A stretch of 64,000 nucleotides of DNA from Sthenelais limicola (Eukaryota; Annelida; Polychaeta; Phyllodocida; Sigalionidae): assembly GCA_942159475.1 (NCBI GenBank), contig OW804097.1, positions 115,146,169 to 115,210,168 of the forward strand, in the 5' to 3' direction. The stretch's first letter is position 1, and the number at the start of each line of letters is the position of its first letter. Made by a program: the position numbers and the translations under genes. The notes under the pieces are model-generated. The model was not told the DNA's origin, did not search any database, and saw nothing but the letters and a program-made list of their open reading frames with translations. Shown here piece by piece: positions 33,465 through 42,635 of this stretch.

Positions 33465-35511
33465 TCATACAGCGAGATTCAACAATGTTTTTGGCTTCAT
33501 TTGCATATCTAGGGTTTAGGTGAGCTCGGCTGAGGCAATTGGCGAGGGTGTTCTGTTCCCCTGGTATATGTTTGTAGGTGAGTTTTATATCGTATAGTGC
33601 TTGCATCATCCAAGCGATGCGAGCAGCCTCAAGGATGACCGGATTTTGTCCGCGCCCGGTTTGTAGCACTGCCACGCTAGCCATGTCATCGCACATCACT
33701 TCTATGTGCGATCCCCTGTCTCGCTCACCCACCAGGGTGTGTAGTGCCACCGGAATATTTATGGCCTCCAACTCAGATATATTCTGGATGCCACGGTCTA
33801 CTGGGGTGACCTGACACGTGTATGCTGTGTTTTCGTCCGCGCCTCCTATTCCGGTCAGGCACACGTCAACGACTATAACCTTGCTTGGCTCAGGGTTCGG
33901 TATTAGTGATCGGCCATTCCATTTTTGGCAGAAGTCTTGGAACCAGATTAGGTCTTTGCGCATTTCGCTGTTGATATTAATGTACTTGGCCTTCATACCC
34001 CTGAGGGCATCCAGTAACCTTCCAATAAACAAGTGCCCGGGCCCCACGCACTTAGCCACGTGGATGAGACGTCCTATCAGTGACTGTAGCTCGCGTTTTG
34101 ACATTGAGCGCCTTTTGATATAGCGGTCGACATGTTCTCTCGTTTCGGCTACTTTATCGTGTGGGATACTCAAACTCATATTAACGGCGTCTATATTGAT
34201 ACCCAACCATCTAACCACCTGTGCTGGTGGCTGCCTCTTATCGACAGCCTCAGGGAGGCCGAATTCCTCGAATAGTTGTATGGCTCTGTTATATTGCTTC
34301 GTGGCTGTCGCTTCGTTAGGGGAGAGTATGATAAGATCGTTTAAGTACATCTTGGCTTTGATTCCTTCACGTGCAAGGATGCCCACTATGGCATCGGCTA
34401 TACGTTGCATATGACACGACGACGTGCGTGCCCCAAAGGGCATCGTGACATCGAGATAGAAGTGATCACCCCATTTTAAACAGAGAAGTGGCCAGTCCAA
34501 TGGGTCGGATTTAAAGTTTTTGTATGCCCTGGAGATGTCGATTGTGGACATGTACGCACTACTTCCCATATTAACCAACTCCTGGACTAGTCCACCCACC
34601 GTGGGGAGGGAGTGGGCCCTTTCTTCCCCCCACACGCTATTCTTTAACAAGTATGCATTTACAGAGGCCTCTTGTGGGTAGCTAAGGTCTACGATGACGC
34701 GCCTGTCGTCGCTGTCCCGCTTCTCGCGGGACATAATGGGGGAGCAGTGATACCAGTTGTCGAAGGGGGCGTCATGAAGGGGGCCTACCAGCTCGCCAAG
34801 TCTGATTTCCTTTTCTATAAATTTATCAATTTTTGGTTTGAATTGGTCGGCACTACTATGATTTTTTCCCGTATCGTTGTGGGTGGCAGGCCCCAAGTAC
34901 CCCATGGGAAAACCGTATCTAACAAAGTCCCTCAGCTGCTGGTGGTCGGGGGTGTCAGACAAGTATTTATCCCAGGCTTCAAGCTTAAGGTTAGTTGGGA
35001 GCGAGATTTTGGCATCGAGTGAGTTAGGGAGGCCGGTGCGCCGAACTGCTTCATAAATGGTACAATGCGATGGGTGTGAGGCAGCCATGGTGCACCCGGG
35101 CCACCGTAGGCGCCTATCGGCGGCGAACGTTCTCGGGCCGAGGTCTAAGTCTATTTTCTCTGCTTTCCCCTCGCAGATTCTTCTAATATCAGAGAATATA
35201 ATAGCTTGACCTACTATGTTTTCATTCGCCTGGCTCTGGGTAGAGAAGCTGGTTCTGGGTTCGGTAGAAGCCGCGATGTTGTGTCGGGCTATGGCTGTGT
35301 GATGCACTAGGGTGCCACGGCGGCCATCTTGCTTGTTTATCTCGTGTGGCGAGACTTCGGACGAGACCTGTGCGCGTTGTCTGCTGAGATCTTGGTGGCC
35401 TAGTTCGGCGCTTGAATGAGAACTGAGAACATATGCATGAGAAGTTTTGTCGCTATTTGCAATGAACGGGGGCGCCTGTGGGTTTAGAGGAACAGGGGCC
35501 CCGCTTAATCG
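33337..35511 (-). CDS. Reverse transcriptase-RNase H of the Ngaro/DIRS element (frameshift product)
   Basis: This frame stays open from before the gag stop down to 33337. Entered by -1 frameshifting it adds about 724 aa to Gag. RT signatures in order are VIVDLSYP, motif A (STIDISRAYKNF), motif B (MPFGARTSSCHMQ) and motif C, read here as YLNDLIIL. The family motif is YxDD, so the first catalytic Asp is Asn. RNase H follows, with VVDVCLTGIGG, an ISELEAI Glu and a CDD Asp, but the last motif reads LANCLSR where an Asp is expected (AD.LSR). Two catalytic losses suggest an inactive enzyme. There is no ATG near the start, which supports expression only as a Gag fusion. Confidence 0.85.
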   Translation of the reverse strand, partial: RLSGAPVPLNPQAPPFIANSDKTSHAYVLSSHSSAELGHQDLSRQRAQVSSEVSPHEINKQDGRRGTLVHHTAIARHNIAASTEPRTSFSTQSQANENIVGQAIIFSDIRRICEGKAEKIDLDLGPRTFAADRRLRWPGCTMAASHPSHCTIYEAVRRTGLPNSLDAKISLPTNLKLEAWDKYLSDTPDHQQLRDFVRYGFPMGYLGPATHNDTGKNHSSADQFKPKIDKFIEKEIRLGELVGPLHDAPFDNWYHCSPIMSREKRDSDDRRVIVDLSYPQEASVNAYLLKNSVWGEERAHSLPTVGGLVQELVNMGSSAYMSTIDISRAYKNFKSDPLDWPLLCLKWGDHFYLDVTMPFGARTSSCHMQRIADAIVGILAREGIKAKMYLNDLIILSPNEATATKQYNRAIQLFEEFGLPEAVDKRQPPAQVVRWLGINIDAVNMSLSIPHDKVAETREHVDRYIKRRSMSKRELQSLIGRLIHVAKCVGPGHLFIGRLLDALRGMKAKYININSEMRKDLIWFQDFCQKWNGRSLIPNPEPSKVIVVDVCLTGIGGADENTAYTCQVTPVDRGIQNISELEAINIPVALHTLVGERDRGSHIEVMCDDMASVAVLQTGRGQNPVILEAARIAWMMQALYDIKLTYKHIPGEQNTLANCLSRAHLNPRYANEAKNIVESRCMKFVEPCTFALKALSLHKSSRNTNTASTNKSSGQTEQSLGGGH

Positions 35512-35517
35512 TTTTTT
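35467..35517 (-). promoter_or_regulatory. Predicted -1 programmed ribosomal frameshift site (gag to RT)
   Basis: On the minus strand the gag frame reads TCA AAA AAC GAT TAA. The heptamer A AAA AAC (35511-35517) is a canonical slippery site in the correct phase. Slipping -1 enters exactly the open RT frame. After a 7-nt spacer an inverted repeat follows, arm 35503-35492 (CGGGGCCCCTGT) with arm 35479-35467 (ACAGGCGCCCCCG) around a 12-nt loop. It has two 5-bp G/C-rich helices separated by a small internal loop. Heptamer, phase, spacer and stem all match known -1 sites. Confidence 0.82.
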
Positions 35518-36830
35518 GAATGTGTATTGATACCTGAAGTGTGGCTTTGCCTACCGCCGCCACTCCGTGGGCCTGAGGCTGCAGCACCCTGCCCGTTGTG
35601 AGTGTATGCGCGCTGTCCCGTGACGTCACCGCTCGGGTTGGCGTGCGCTACCCTTCTGTTGCACTCACTCATAGAATGTTTGCATGACCTCCCCACAGAA
35701 TCACAGTAGGCACAAATATGCATGGCTAATGCTGACCCTTCGTTATGGTTGTATGAATGGCGACATCCTGATCTGGAGTTATAGGCTCTACACACTATTT
35801 CTAGCTGACCACTATTTCCCCTGCTGTTGTAGCTGGACTTGTGTGACCCACTGCCCGAGTTATACTGAGAGCCCGTATTAAATGCACTGGCGGGTGCGGC
35901 GAGACATAGTCTCACTCTCTCCCCTTGTATGCCCACACGATCTCTCCATGTTAGAGTACCATTTTCAATTTCATCCCATATGAACTGTGTCCATCGTCGG
36001 ACGGCTGGCCAGGGACGTTCAAGCGCGTCCCTGGTCACTTTTCTGAGGTGGGTAAGCATATGGGGGTAGTCCCATTTTTTATAGGCCCTGGGGTCCTCTA
36101 GTAAGCATAGGAAAGCATCTACATACTCCATTCCCGACATATTCCCTCTTATATCAAGCTTTTGCTTAATGGTGGATATCCCTTCACGTGACACATACAT
36201 GTATGGCTTGGACTGAATATTATGAGCATGAATGTCAGAAATGTATTGCTTCTTACCCTGCAGGTCGGACGCCTTTTTCTCCCTCTCCACCTCCCTCTCG
36301 AGGTATCTGTCCGCGTCTTGCTGCCTCTTGAAGACGGGGGGAGGGGAGACATGTCGACGGCGCCCGGACCTGCAGGCTCGCTTTGGTGGCGTAGATTCTG
36401 CACTGTCATCGCTCTCCTCGGACTCGGACTCGGACTCCTCTGTGGGGTCCTCTGGTTCCTCGTCACGGGGCTTGCGTCTGTCCCGCTTGGCCACGGCTCG
36501 TGCCACCTGCACCATTTGCTGGGCCATCTTATCCACGGTCGACTTCATCGCCTTCACATCGAGGTCAAGTTCATATACCGTCTTTCTCTTAACCTTAGTT
36601 TTGGCCTTTGTGCCCTTTGCGCCCTTTGCGCCCTTTGCGCCCTTTGCGCCCTTAGGGGGAGCCTCATCTTCCGAGACTGAGGTCTCTTCCATATCACTCC
36701 CTATGTCCTCGATCACAGGTGCGCCGTCGGCCTCTGCACCAGCCGGTGGTGCTTCGGGCTGGGCCTGCTCGGCAGCCGGCGCTGGTTCCTGAGGAGGAGG
36801 ATTACGTCTGCCTCTCCTTCTATTTGCCAT
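35505..36830 (-). CDS. Gag-like protein of the Ngaro/DIRS element
   Basis: The 441-aa product starts at the ATG at 36828-36830, which has A at -3 and G at +4. An ATG 35 codons upstream (36935) is in frame but in a weaker context. The N-terminus is basic (RRRGRR), then rich in Pro/Ala/Glu, then acidic, with a run of GAK repeats (plus 36612-36650) and a basic stretch. The central part is less biased. Near the C-terminus a Cys/His cluster (CAYCDSVGRSCKH) may bind nucleic acid. The stop at 35505 lies two codons after a frameshift heptamer that leads into RT. The role would be nucleoprotein particle formation, assigned by position and composition rather than by a recognised domain. Confidence 0.75.
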   Translation of the reverse strand: MANRRRGRRNPPPQEPAPAAEQAQPEAPPAGAEADGAPVIEDIGSDMEETSVSEDEAPPKGAKGAKGAKGAKGTKAKTKVKRKTVYELDLDVKAMKSTVDKMAQQMVQVARAVAKRDRRKPRDEEPEDPTEESESESEESDDSAESTPPKRACRSGRRRHVSPPPVFKRQQDADRYLEREVEREKKASDLQGKKQYISDIHAHNIQSKPYMYVSREGISTIKQKLDIRGNMSGMEYVDAFLCLLEDPRAYKKWDYPHMLTHLRKVTRDALERPWPAVRRWTQFIWDEIENGTLTWRDRVGIQGERVRLCLAAPASAFNTGSQYNSGSGSHKSSYNSRGNSGQLEIVCRAYNSRSGCRHSYNHNEGSALAMHICAYCDSVGRSCKHSMSECNRRVAHANPSGDVTGQRAYTHNGQGAAASGPRSGGGRQSHTSGINTHSKND

Positions 36831-36980
36831 CTTTGCTCTGAACTTTATCACAAGTTTGGTATCCGACTGTCTTAGCTTTCTTCGTGTGTTAGAAGACCTA
36901 TGCAAGCTTGCGCCGGTGCTGCGGGCACCGTGCATTGGGGTTCACTTGCCAAGGTAAAATTGTAGGCATGTGTGTGCGGT

Positions 36981-37546
36981 TGAAAGTTTGGAAGTGAAGT
37001 GTGTGAAGGTGGGGAGAGAGAGAGGTGGTGCGTGACAGAGTCAGTGGGTTGTTACTAGGTGGGGTTGTTGACTCGCTTCAATGACCACGCATTGCCAAAA
37101 GCTATGCGCTCACCACTCGTAATCGGCCACTTTGCTCGATGTACAAGACTTTTCGCCTGACAGTAGACACCATTGGACAGGAAATCGTCCAAGCTTTCAT
37201 TTGATATAAGATATGTTCCTGAATTCGTATTATTAGTCTTTCTGGCCTACCTTTCATCCAGACAATTTTGTCAACAACTATGTCGATCAGGACGCAATCT
37301 TTTAGGACGTAACGTCCTGTAATTTACGCTATGTTAGCAACGCGTCCTTCGCAACACTTTTTCCCGCGGGGGGGGGGGGGGTGAACCTGTGGTTATAATT
37401 ACCTGAGAAATAAGGAGTCATGGTCGTCAAGATATTATTTTTTTCATGTAGGCCTATGAGTTTCTACAGTTATTTCCAAACATATGGACTATGCAGTCTT
37501 TATACTTGGCATTAGTATTATATATACAGTTAGTGCAGTTTAACTT

Positions 37547-37578
<32 letters not shown>

Positions 37579-38123
37579 GTTATAATGAAAAACACCAAAG
37601 CTGTAATAAAGACAAGTGGATGATAAGATTATGCTTTATTATTTATTATGTTGTATCTTTATATTATACTCTTTAAAACAACGACAAAACGAGCCCGGGG
37701 CCAAAATGGCAACTGTTGTTTATGTACAGGTCTTTTTCTGTGAAATAAAGAAACCTTGATGATGTAAGTAAAAAATGAAATTGTATAGAAGAGACTGAAT
37801 AACTCATTGTAAAGTTTTGCAAGATGTACCTGGCACTAGAGCTTTATTGTATGAGAAAATGCCGATAGTACAAATAGAAACGTGTTATGTTGACTTAAAT
37901 CCCCCTTGGATTTACTTCTATTCGTTTAGTATTTGAAAGTTAATGTAGACGTTAAAGGAAAACAAGTATATGGACTAGCTGACTAAAACAAAATGTTCAG
38001 TAGAAGTTGTTTAAAGCCGTTGATACTGTTTGATGAAATTACTTCTATGGTGTTCTTATGATTCGCAAATAAACAGGCAGGGCTAAAGCTTTCCCCAAAC
38101 CGTAATAATGTATCTTTTGTATA
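36981..38123. other. Spacer upstream of the Ngaro gag
   Basis: Contains the presumed 5' non-coding part of the element, AGGACGTAACGTCCT (37301) as a perfect palindrome, a G run at 37367 and the (AAT)n tract. No gene recognised. Confidence 0.5.
37548..37578 (+). repeat. (AAT)n microsatellite
   Basis: Nine to ten TAA repeats. Confidence 0.95.
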
Positions 38124-38359
38124 TGAGTCAGATTTTCAGAAAATGTACAATTGGCAGCTCTACACATTTAGGAAATTCTGCTAAATTAGGTTGAAAAATG
38201 AAGAATACCGGGTATGTCTGAGTATATTTGGTGTCACATTGATTTAAAGTATCAGTTCTGTTATGTTAAACTGCATTTTAAAGCTCATTTCTTCTTAAAT
38301 GTGGGTTATTTGAGAGGATTGGTGAAGGCGAATTGTCCATTTTCTGAAGATCTGACCCA
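38124..38359 (-). mobile_element. M1 MITE
   Basis: TGAGTCAGATTTTCAG start, GAAGATCTGACCCA end, 150 bp beyond the LINE 3' end. Confidence 0.88.
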
Positions 38360-38528
38360 TATACACATGCATATAATATAGCACATATATACAAACCTGA
38401 ACAATCAAAATAGCTGTGTTTTTACTTAATAACGAAATAATTGAGAAACGACAATTTTGGCTCGTTATTCACCTGAAAATCCAGCTTTAACTCTATAATA
38501 ACTGTATACTTATTCAATTCAAGAATTC

Positions 38529-38534
38529 TTTATT
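38529..38534 (-). promoter_or_regulatory. Polyadenylation-type AATAAA at the LINE 3' end
   Basis: AATAAA on the minus strand is followed within 20 bp by the short tail TTGAATTGAAT, consistent with the element 3' terminus. Confidence 0.55.
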
Positions 38535-38937
38535 GCTATAGGTGTTTTACAATAAGGTAGTCCAACATTCTAAGTAAACAGGTGTCTAGTTAGGTCTTCC
38601 GTTGGGTGCCTGACTCTTGTTTGAACTTTTGCTTGTGTTACATAGTTGCTACGGTTTCTAAGGTTTTCTAAGACTAGTCTTATAATTAAATGGTAGATGA
38701 GATGGTAAATGAGCAGTACAACATGAGACTGTGACATATGAAAAATGGTGCATAGAGGATTATACAATAATAATAATGGTTTCGACAACAAATTACAATT
38801 TTAATTGTTCGCGGTTACCTTCAGATCTTCTTTTGTGGTTACAGTGGTAGCAGACGTATAACAGTGTCTGCAATTAAGGTATATTATAGCTAACAGTATT
38901 AACATTAATATTATTGGTAGCATTGGTGATGAGTTGT

Positions 38938-38983
38938 CTAGGCCGTGTTTGGGTACTAAAGCAAGTTACCCTTTCACGTCTAG
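38938..38983 (-). promoter_or_regulatory. LINE hairpin copy 4 (3' UTR)
   Basis: The outer stem CTAG-CGTG pairs with CACG-CTAG, with one or two unpaired bases each side. It encloses the same core as copy 3, GGTAACTTGCTTTAGTACC, in the 3' untranslated region about 240 bp after the RT stop. Confidence 0.65.
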
Positions 38984-39030
38984 AGGTTCCTCATGTCAAG
39001 TGCAGTGGAGGGTACAGTTCCAATTCAGTG

Positions 39031-39052
39031 GGGGGGGGGGGGGGGGGGGGGG
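39031..39052 (+). repeat. G homopolymer, about 22 bases
   Basis: An uninterrupted G run within the LINE 3' UTR. Similar G or C runs occur at 9555, 12785, 30225 and 37367. Confidence 0.9.
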
Positions 39053-39223
39053 GATTAGGCAGGTCCAAAAGGGGACAGGATTCTTTCTGTATATTTTTTG
39101 AATGTGTGCTTGTCATCAATTTTGTGAGCATCAGTGTGGAGTTCATTCCATCTTTTTTGACATTTATAGATCATTGAATTATTAATTTTTGATAATTTTG
39201 AATTTATTACTACTAGATTTTTT

Positions 39224-41974
39224 CTACCCAGCATGGCTCCTGGTTGAAAGTTTTCTGTTATCTAGGTTATCGTGGTTTTGCGCGAGGTAGAATGACATGT
39301 CCAGGATGTGTTTGTCCCTACGGACCTGTAGAGGCCAAATATTTAGTTTTCTATGCTCTTGATCAACATTCTCGAATTTTGATTTATTGAAGATTATCCG
39401 GAGGGCTCTGTTCTGCTGAGATTGCAATTTTAGTAGTAACGAGTTGGGGGCCGAGTCATAAATGAAATCGCAGAAGTCAAAATTTGGGAGGATGGCCATT
39501 TTGTATAGGTCGTGTTTGGCTTTTGTTGTTAAGGAATATCTTGCCCTGTACAGCAGCGTTATTTTCGCTGAGACTAGTTTCAGGGTGTTTTGCGTATGAA
39601 TTTTGAAAGTTAGTAAGTCATCTAAAGTGAAACCGAGATATTTGTATTCGGGTACTTGTTCAAGAGCAGAGTGGCCCAGCTTCAAGTTAGTTGTGTGAGT
39701 CTTGTGCTTTTTTATTGCTTGGTTGCTCAGTGCAAACGACATGGTCTTACATTTTGACGTATTAAGTGATAGTTTGTTTACCGTGCACCAGGTGTACACA
39801 TTGTTCAGGTCCTGTTGTAGGTTATTATGCAAGGTATTAATATCTTTGTTGTTATAAAATAGAACCGTGTCATCTGCATAGTGCTGTATATGGGCATGTT
39901 CTACCACAGAATGTAGGTCGTTAATGTATATAGTGAATAATATCGGGCCGAGTATTGTCCCCTGAGGCACCCCATAGGTCACTGTACCCTCCTTTGATTT
40001 TATACTGTTTAGCTGTACAATTTGTTTTCTATCTGAGAGGTAGTTCTTGAACCAGAGCTGTTCCATACCCTGTATTCCATAGGCTGCCAGCTTGTCCAGG
40101 AGAGTCTGGTGGTGTACAGTGTCGAAGGCTTTGCTAAAGTCTAAAAATACTGTTTTGTTAAGAAGTTTGTTATTTAAATCTGTATAAATTTTGTGAAGGA
40201 AGTCTGTTTGAGCCTGTTGTATTGAATGGTCAGCTCTAAATCCGTATTGTGTTTTATTGAAAAGTAAGTTTGTCTCGAAATGCATGTTAATTTGCCCTTG
40301 TACAATTTTCTCTAGGATTTTAGCTGGCAGCGATATACAGGATATGGGCCTGTAGTTGTTGCAAGTCATTTTTTCCCCCGATTTATATATGGGGGAGACT
40401 TTCGCGATCTTAAAAGAGGAAGGGACCCTTCCTAATAGCAGTGACAAGTTGATGATATGTGTGAGCTGGGTACATAGTGATAATAAGCATGATTTCAGTA
40501 TCTTTGAGGGTAAGAATTCAATCCCCGAGTTTTTACTTGTATCAATCTTTGATACTACCTTTCGAACCTCTTGTGGGGAGACTTCCTGGAATTTAAAGAT
40601 TGGGGTGGGGGGTGAATTTGGCGTCTTTAGATAAGATAAATAAGATAGAGGGCTGGTGGGACTGTGTGGGATTTTACTGGCTAGGCTGGGGCCGACATTT
40701 AGGAAAAAGTCATTGAAGGCATCTGGTACCTCAGAGGGGTCTAACATTTGTTGGTCCTTTTCGATATTAATTGTTACTGTTTTTTTGGATTTCTCAGGGC
40801 TTATGATTGGTCGTAAGAATTCCCAGTATTTCCGTGGGTTTTTATCAAAAAATTCCAAATTTGATTTAATGAAGGCAGCCTTTGCGGATTTGCATCCATG
40901 GTTTGCTCTATTTTTAAGCATTTTTGCCTGTTTCAACAGTTCTGGGTCTTGTCTCTTTCTAGCTAGTTTAAATATTCTGTCTCTCTCATTCATAAGTGAA
41001 AGCAGATCGTCCGTCATCCATTTTGGCTTTGCACGAACATTCCTAAACTGCTTGAGAGGACACATTCTATCAAGGTAGAAATTAATATTCTTCAGTAAAG
41101 TGCCCCAGCAGTCCTCTGGGTCAGGGTTGTTATAGAATTCACCCCATTCCAGGTTCCTTAGAATTTCATTAAGGACTCTCTGGTCCAGTAACTTTGTGTT
41201 CCTGGCCCAGAAAGTTTCTGTTTTGTATCTGTTGCGGGGCTTCTTGCGCACTAAAAATATTGGGAAGTGATCGGACAGGTTAATGTTTATTGCCCCTGCT
41301 TTGGTTATGTGTGGGGAGTTTGAGTAGAGGTGGTCGATTATGGTACTTGATTTTAGGGTTGATCTGGTGGGTTGTCTAATAAATTGAGTCAAGGAGAAGG
41401 AACTGGTCAGGTTCTTGATTTCCATAGAGAGAGTTGAGTTAGAGACTTCTATTGTTTGGTAGTCTAAATTGAAATCTCCCATTAGGTAGAGTTCTTGAGA
41501 AGTGTCAATTTTGGATAATATGTTTTTTAGCGATTCAATGAAGGCTTTCGCTGCCCCACTGGGGGGCCTATATAGGTTTAATAGGGTACATTTTTTAATG
41601 TATCCTTTTTTGATTTGGATAATCTGAGCTTCGATATCATTATTTGATATGTTTAGTTCTTTATATAATTCTGAGTCGACAACCAGGTTGTTTTGTACAT
41701 ACATACATAAACCGCCACCTCTCCTCCTTGTTAGCCTGTCCAGTCTGTATAGGTTGAAGCCCTGGAGCTGTATCATGTTGTCATGTACAGTTTGATTAAG
41801 CCAGGTTTCACAGAAACTGATTACATCGATATTGGTGTCATTTGTCAAATATTCTATCTGGTCGAAATGTTTATAGAGGCTCCTGATATTCCAGGAGATC
41901 ATTTTGATACCTTTAATTTCTTTGATTTCTTGAAAGGAGTGCAGCAGAGTGCTGCCTATTTGGGGTGGTTTCAT
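39224..41974 (-). CDS. LINE endonuclease-reverse transcriptase (APE-type)
   Basis: The product is 916 aa from the first ATG (41972-41974). The frame is open 15 codons further up without an ATG. APE endonuclease motifs are SWNIRSL, SFCETWL, YLMGDFNLDY, TIIDHLYSN and LSDHFPIF, with the Asn, Glu, Asp/Asn and Asp-His active-site residues all present. RT blocks follow: KVSPIYKSG, NYRPISC, YGFRADHS, VFLDFSKAFDTVHH (about residue 615), VPQGTILGPILF and HYADDTVLFY (about residue 697), then YKYLGFTLD. It nicks target DNA and primes cDNA synthesis there. No stop or frameshift interrupts it, so the enzyme could be active. Confidence 0.93.
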   Translation of the reverse strand: MKPPQIGSTLLHSFQEIKEIKGIKMISWNIRSLYKHFDQIEYLTNDTNIDVISFCETWLNQTVHDNMIQLQGFNLYRLDRLTRRRGGGLCMYVQNNLVVDSELYKELNISNNDIEAQIIQIKKGYIKKCTLLNLYRPPSGAAKAFIESLKNILSKIDTSQELYLMGDFNLDYQTIEVSNSTLSMEIKNLTSSFSLTQFIRQPTRSTLKSSTIIDHLYSNSPHITKAGAININLSDHFPIFLVRKKPRNRYKTETFWARNTKLLDQRVLNEILRNLEWGEFYNNPDPEDCWGTLLKNINFYLDRMCPLKQFRNVRAKPKWMTDDLLSLMNERDRIFKLARKRQDPELLKQAKMLKNRANHGCKSAKAAFIKSNLEFFDKNPRKYWEFLRPIISPEKSKKTVTINIEKDQQMLDPSEVPDAFNDFFLNVGPSLASKIPHSPTSPLSYLSYLKTPNSPPTPIFKFQEVSPQEVRKVVSKIDTSKNSGIEFLPSKILKSCLLSLCTQLTHIINLSLLLGRVPSSFKIAKVSPIYKSGEKMTCNNYRPISCISLPAKILEKIVQGQINMHFETNLLFNKTQYGFRADHSIQQAQTDFLHKIYTDLNNKLLNKTVFLDFSKAFDTVHHQTLLDKLAAYGIQGMEQLWFKNYLSDRKQIVQLNSIKSKEGTVTYGVPQGTILGPILFTIYINDLHSVVEHAHIQHYADDTVLFYNNKDINTLHNNLQQDLNNVYTWCTVNKLSLNTSKCKTMSFALSNQAIKKHKTHTTNLKLGHSALEQVPEYKYLGFTLDDLLTFKIHTQNTLKLVSAKITLLYRARYSLTTKAKHDLYKMAILPNFDFCDFIYDSAPNSLLLKLQSQQNRALRIIFNKSKFENVDQEHRKLNIWPLQVRRDKHILDMSFYLAQNHDNLDNRKLSTRSHAG

Positions 41975-42124
41975 TGCTATTGCTTTAATTTTTTCTGCAA
42001 GGGGGGTGAAAGGGTGCAAGGGCTAAAACACTGCGGGTGTCTCAATCTGCTTCTTTACTGAGCAGACTGGTTTAGTTTCTCCAGCGATTATTCGCTGTGT
42101 TCAGTAGATAATTATATATAAGAT

Positions 42125-42175
42125 ATCCAGCGGTGCCAGGGTACTAAAGCAAGTTACCATATGGTTCCGCTGGAT
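42125..42175 (-). promoter_or_regulatory. LINE hairpin copy 3
   Basis: A 9-bp outer stem ATCCAGCGG/CCGCTGGAT encloses the core GGTAACTTGCTTTAGTACC, about 150 bp before the endonuclease-RT start codon. Confidence 0.65.
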
Positions 42176-42244
42176 AGGGCAATAAAATAGTGCTGGGTGT
42201 GCGGCTTTGTCATAGTGCTAAATCGGGTTTTTGTCTGGGGACGT

Positions 42245-42286
42245 CTAGCACTGCTCTGGCATTGAGTCAAGTTGCCACGGTGCTAG
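42245..42286 (-). promoter_or_regulatory. LINE hairpin copy 2
   Basis: The outer stem CTAGCAC/GTGCTAG encloses a core whose inner stem reads TGGCA/TGCCA. Relative to the other copies the T-A pair has become C-G on both sides, a compensatory change that keeps the helix. Confidence 0.6.
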
Positions 42287-42534
42287 TCGGTTGGTTCACA
42301 ATTGACATGGTTAGAGGCAATTTACATTACATACATGCATTTTGTTTAGAGTAGTTCAGGATAACACCACACATAATGACCGTTAGTTGGTACTGAATTA
42401 CAGTATATATAATATATGTATACAACCGAGTATTGACATGTATGGTACATTCTATGCATGTAAATTTTACATATTCTCACCTTCATATGGTAAATTAATT
42501 AATTTTGATGTAATAGATATGCCAGTTTGGTTGT

Positions 42535-42593
42535 GGCTGATCCTGAGACATGGTTGTTTTGAGGTACTAGAACAAGTTACCTGCATATCAGCC
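42535..42593 (-). promoter_or_regulatory. LINE hairpin copy 1
   Basis: The outer stem GGCTGAT/ATCAGCC encloses the core hairpin AGGTAACTTGTTCTAGTACCT, read as AGGTA-a-CT, six-base loop, AGTACCT. It lies just after the SGNH stop on the element strand. Confidence 0.6.
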
Positions 42594-42635
42594 AGTTCAG
42601 GAAAAGTCCAATAGTCTTTCTTTGTGTCCTATGTT

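Larger units (their letters stand above)
32250..36980 (-). mobile_element. DIRS/Ngaro-group tyrosine-recombinase retrotransposon
   Basis: Three overlapping minus-strand reading frames lie in the order gag, RT-RNase H, tyrosine recombinase. That order, with no aspartic protease, no DDE integrase and no methyltransferase ORF, fits Ngaro-type elements better than classic DIRS1. The G+C content is clearly higher than in the flanks. I could not find the terminal split direct repeats or inverted repeats by eye, so both ends are estimates. Downstream of the recombinase, three similar ~20-bp units around CGTGAGCGAGCAGTCTTT (32288-32430) may belong to the 3' repeat region. Mutated RT and RNase H residues suggest a recently dead copy. 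Confidence 0.88.

Noticed and set aside
36222..36792. Plus-strand ORFs of 152 and 186 codons opposite gag
   Set aside because: Shadows of the gag reading frame; composition follows the GAK repeat on the other strand.
31600..37400. Terminal split direct repeats of the Ngaro element
   Set aside because: I compared both sides by eye and found only short words in common (such as TGTAGGCCTAT), too little to define termini.
40356..41078. Plus-strand ORFs opposite the endonuclease-RT
   Set aside because: Antisense shadows of an intact RT ORF, no domain recognised.
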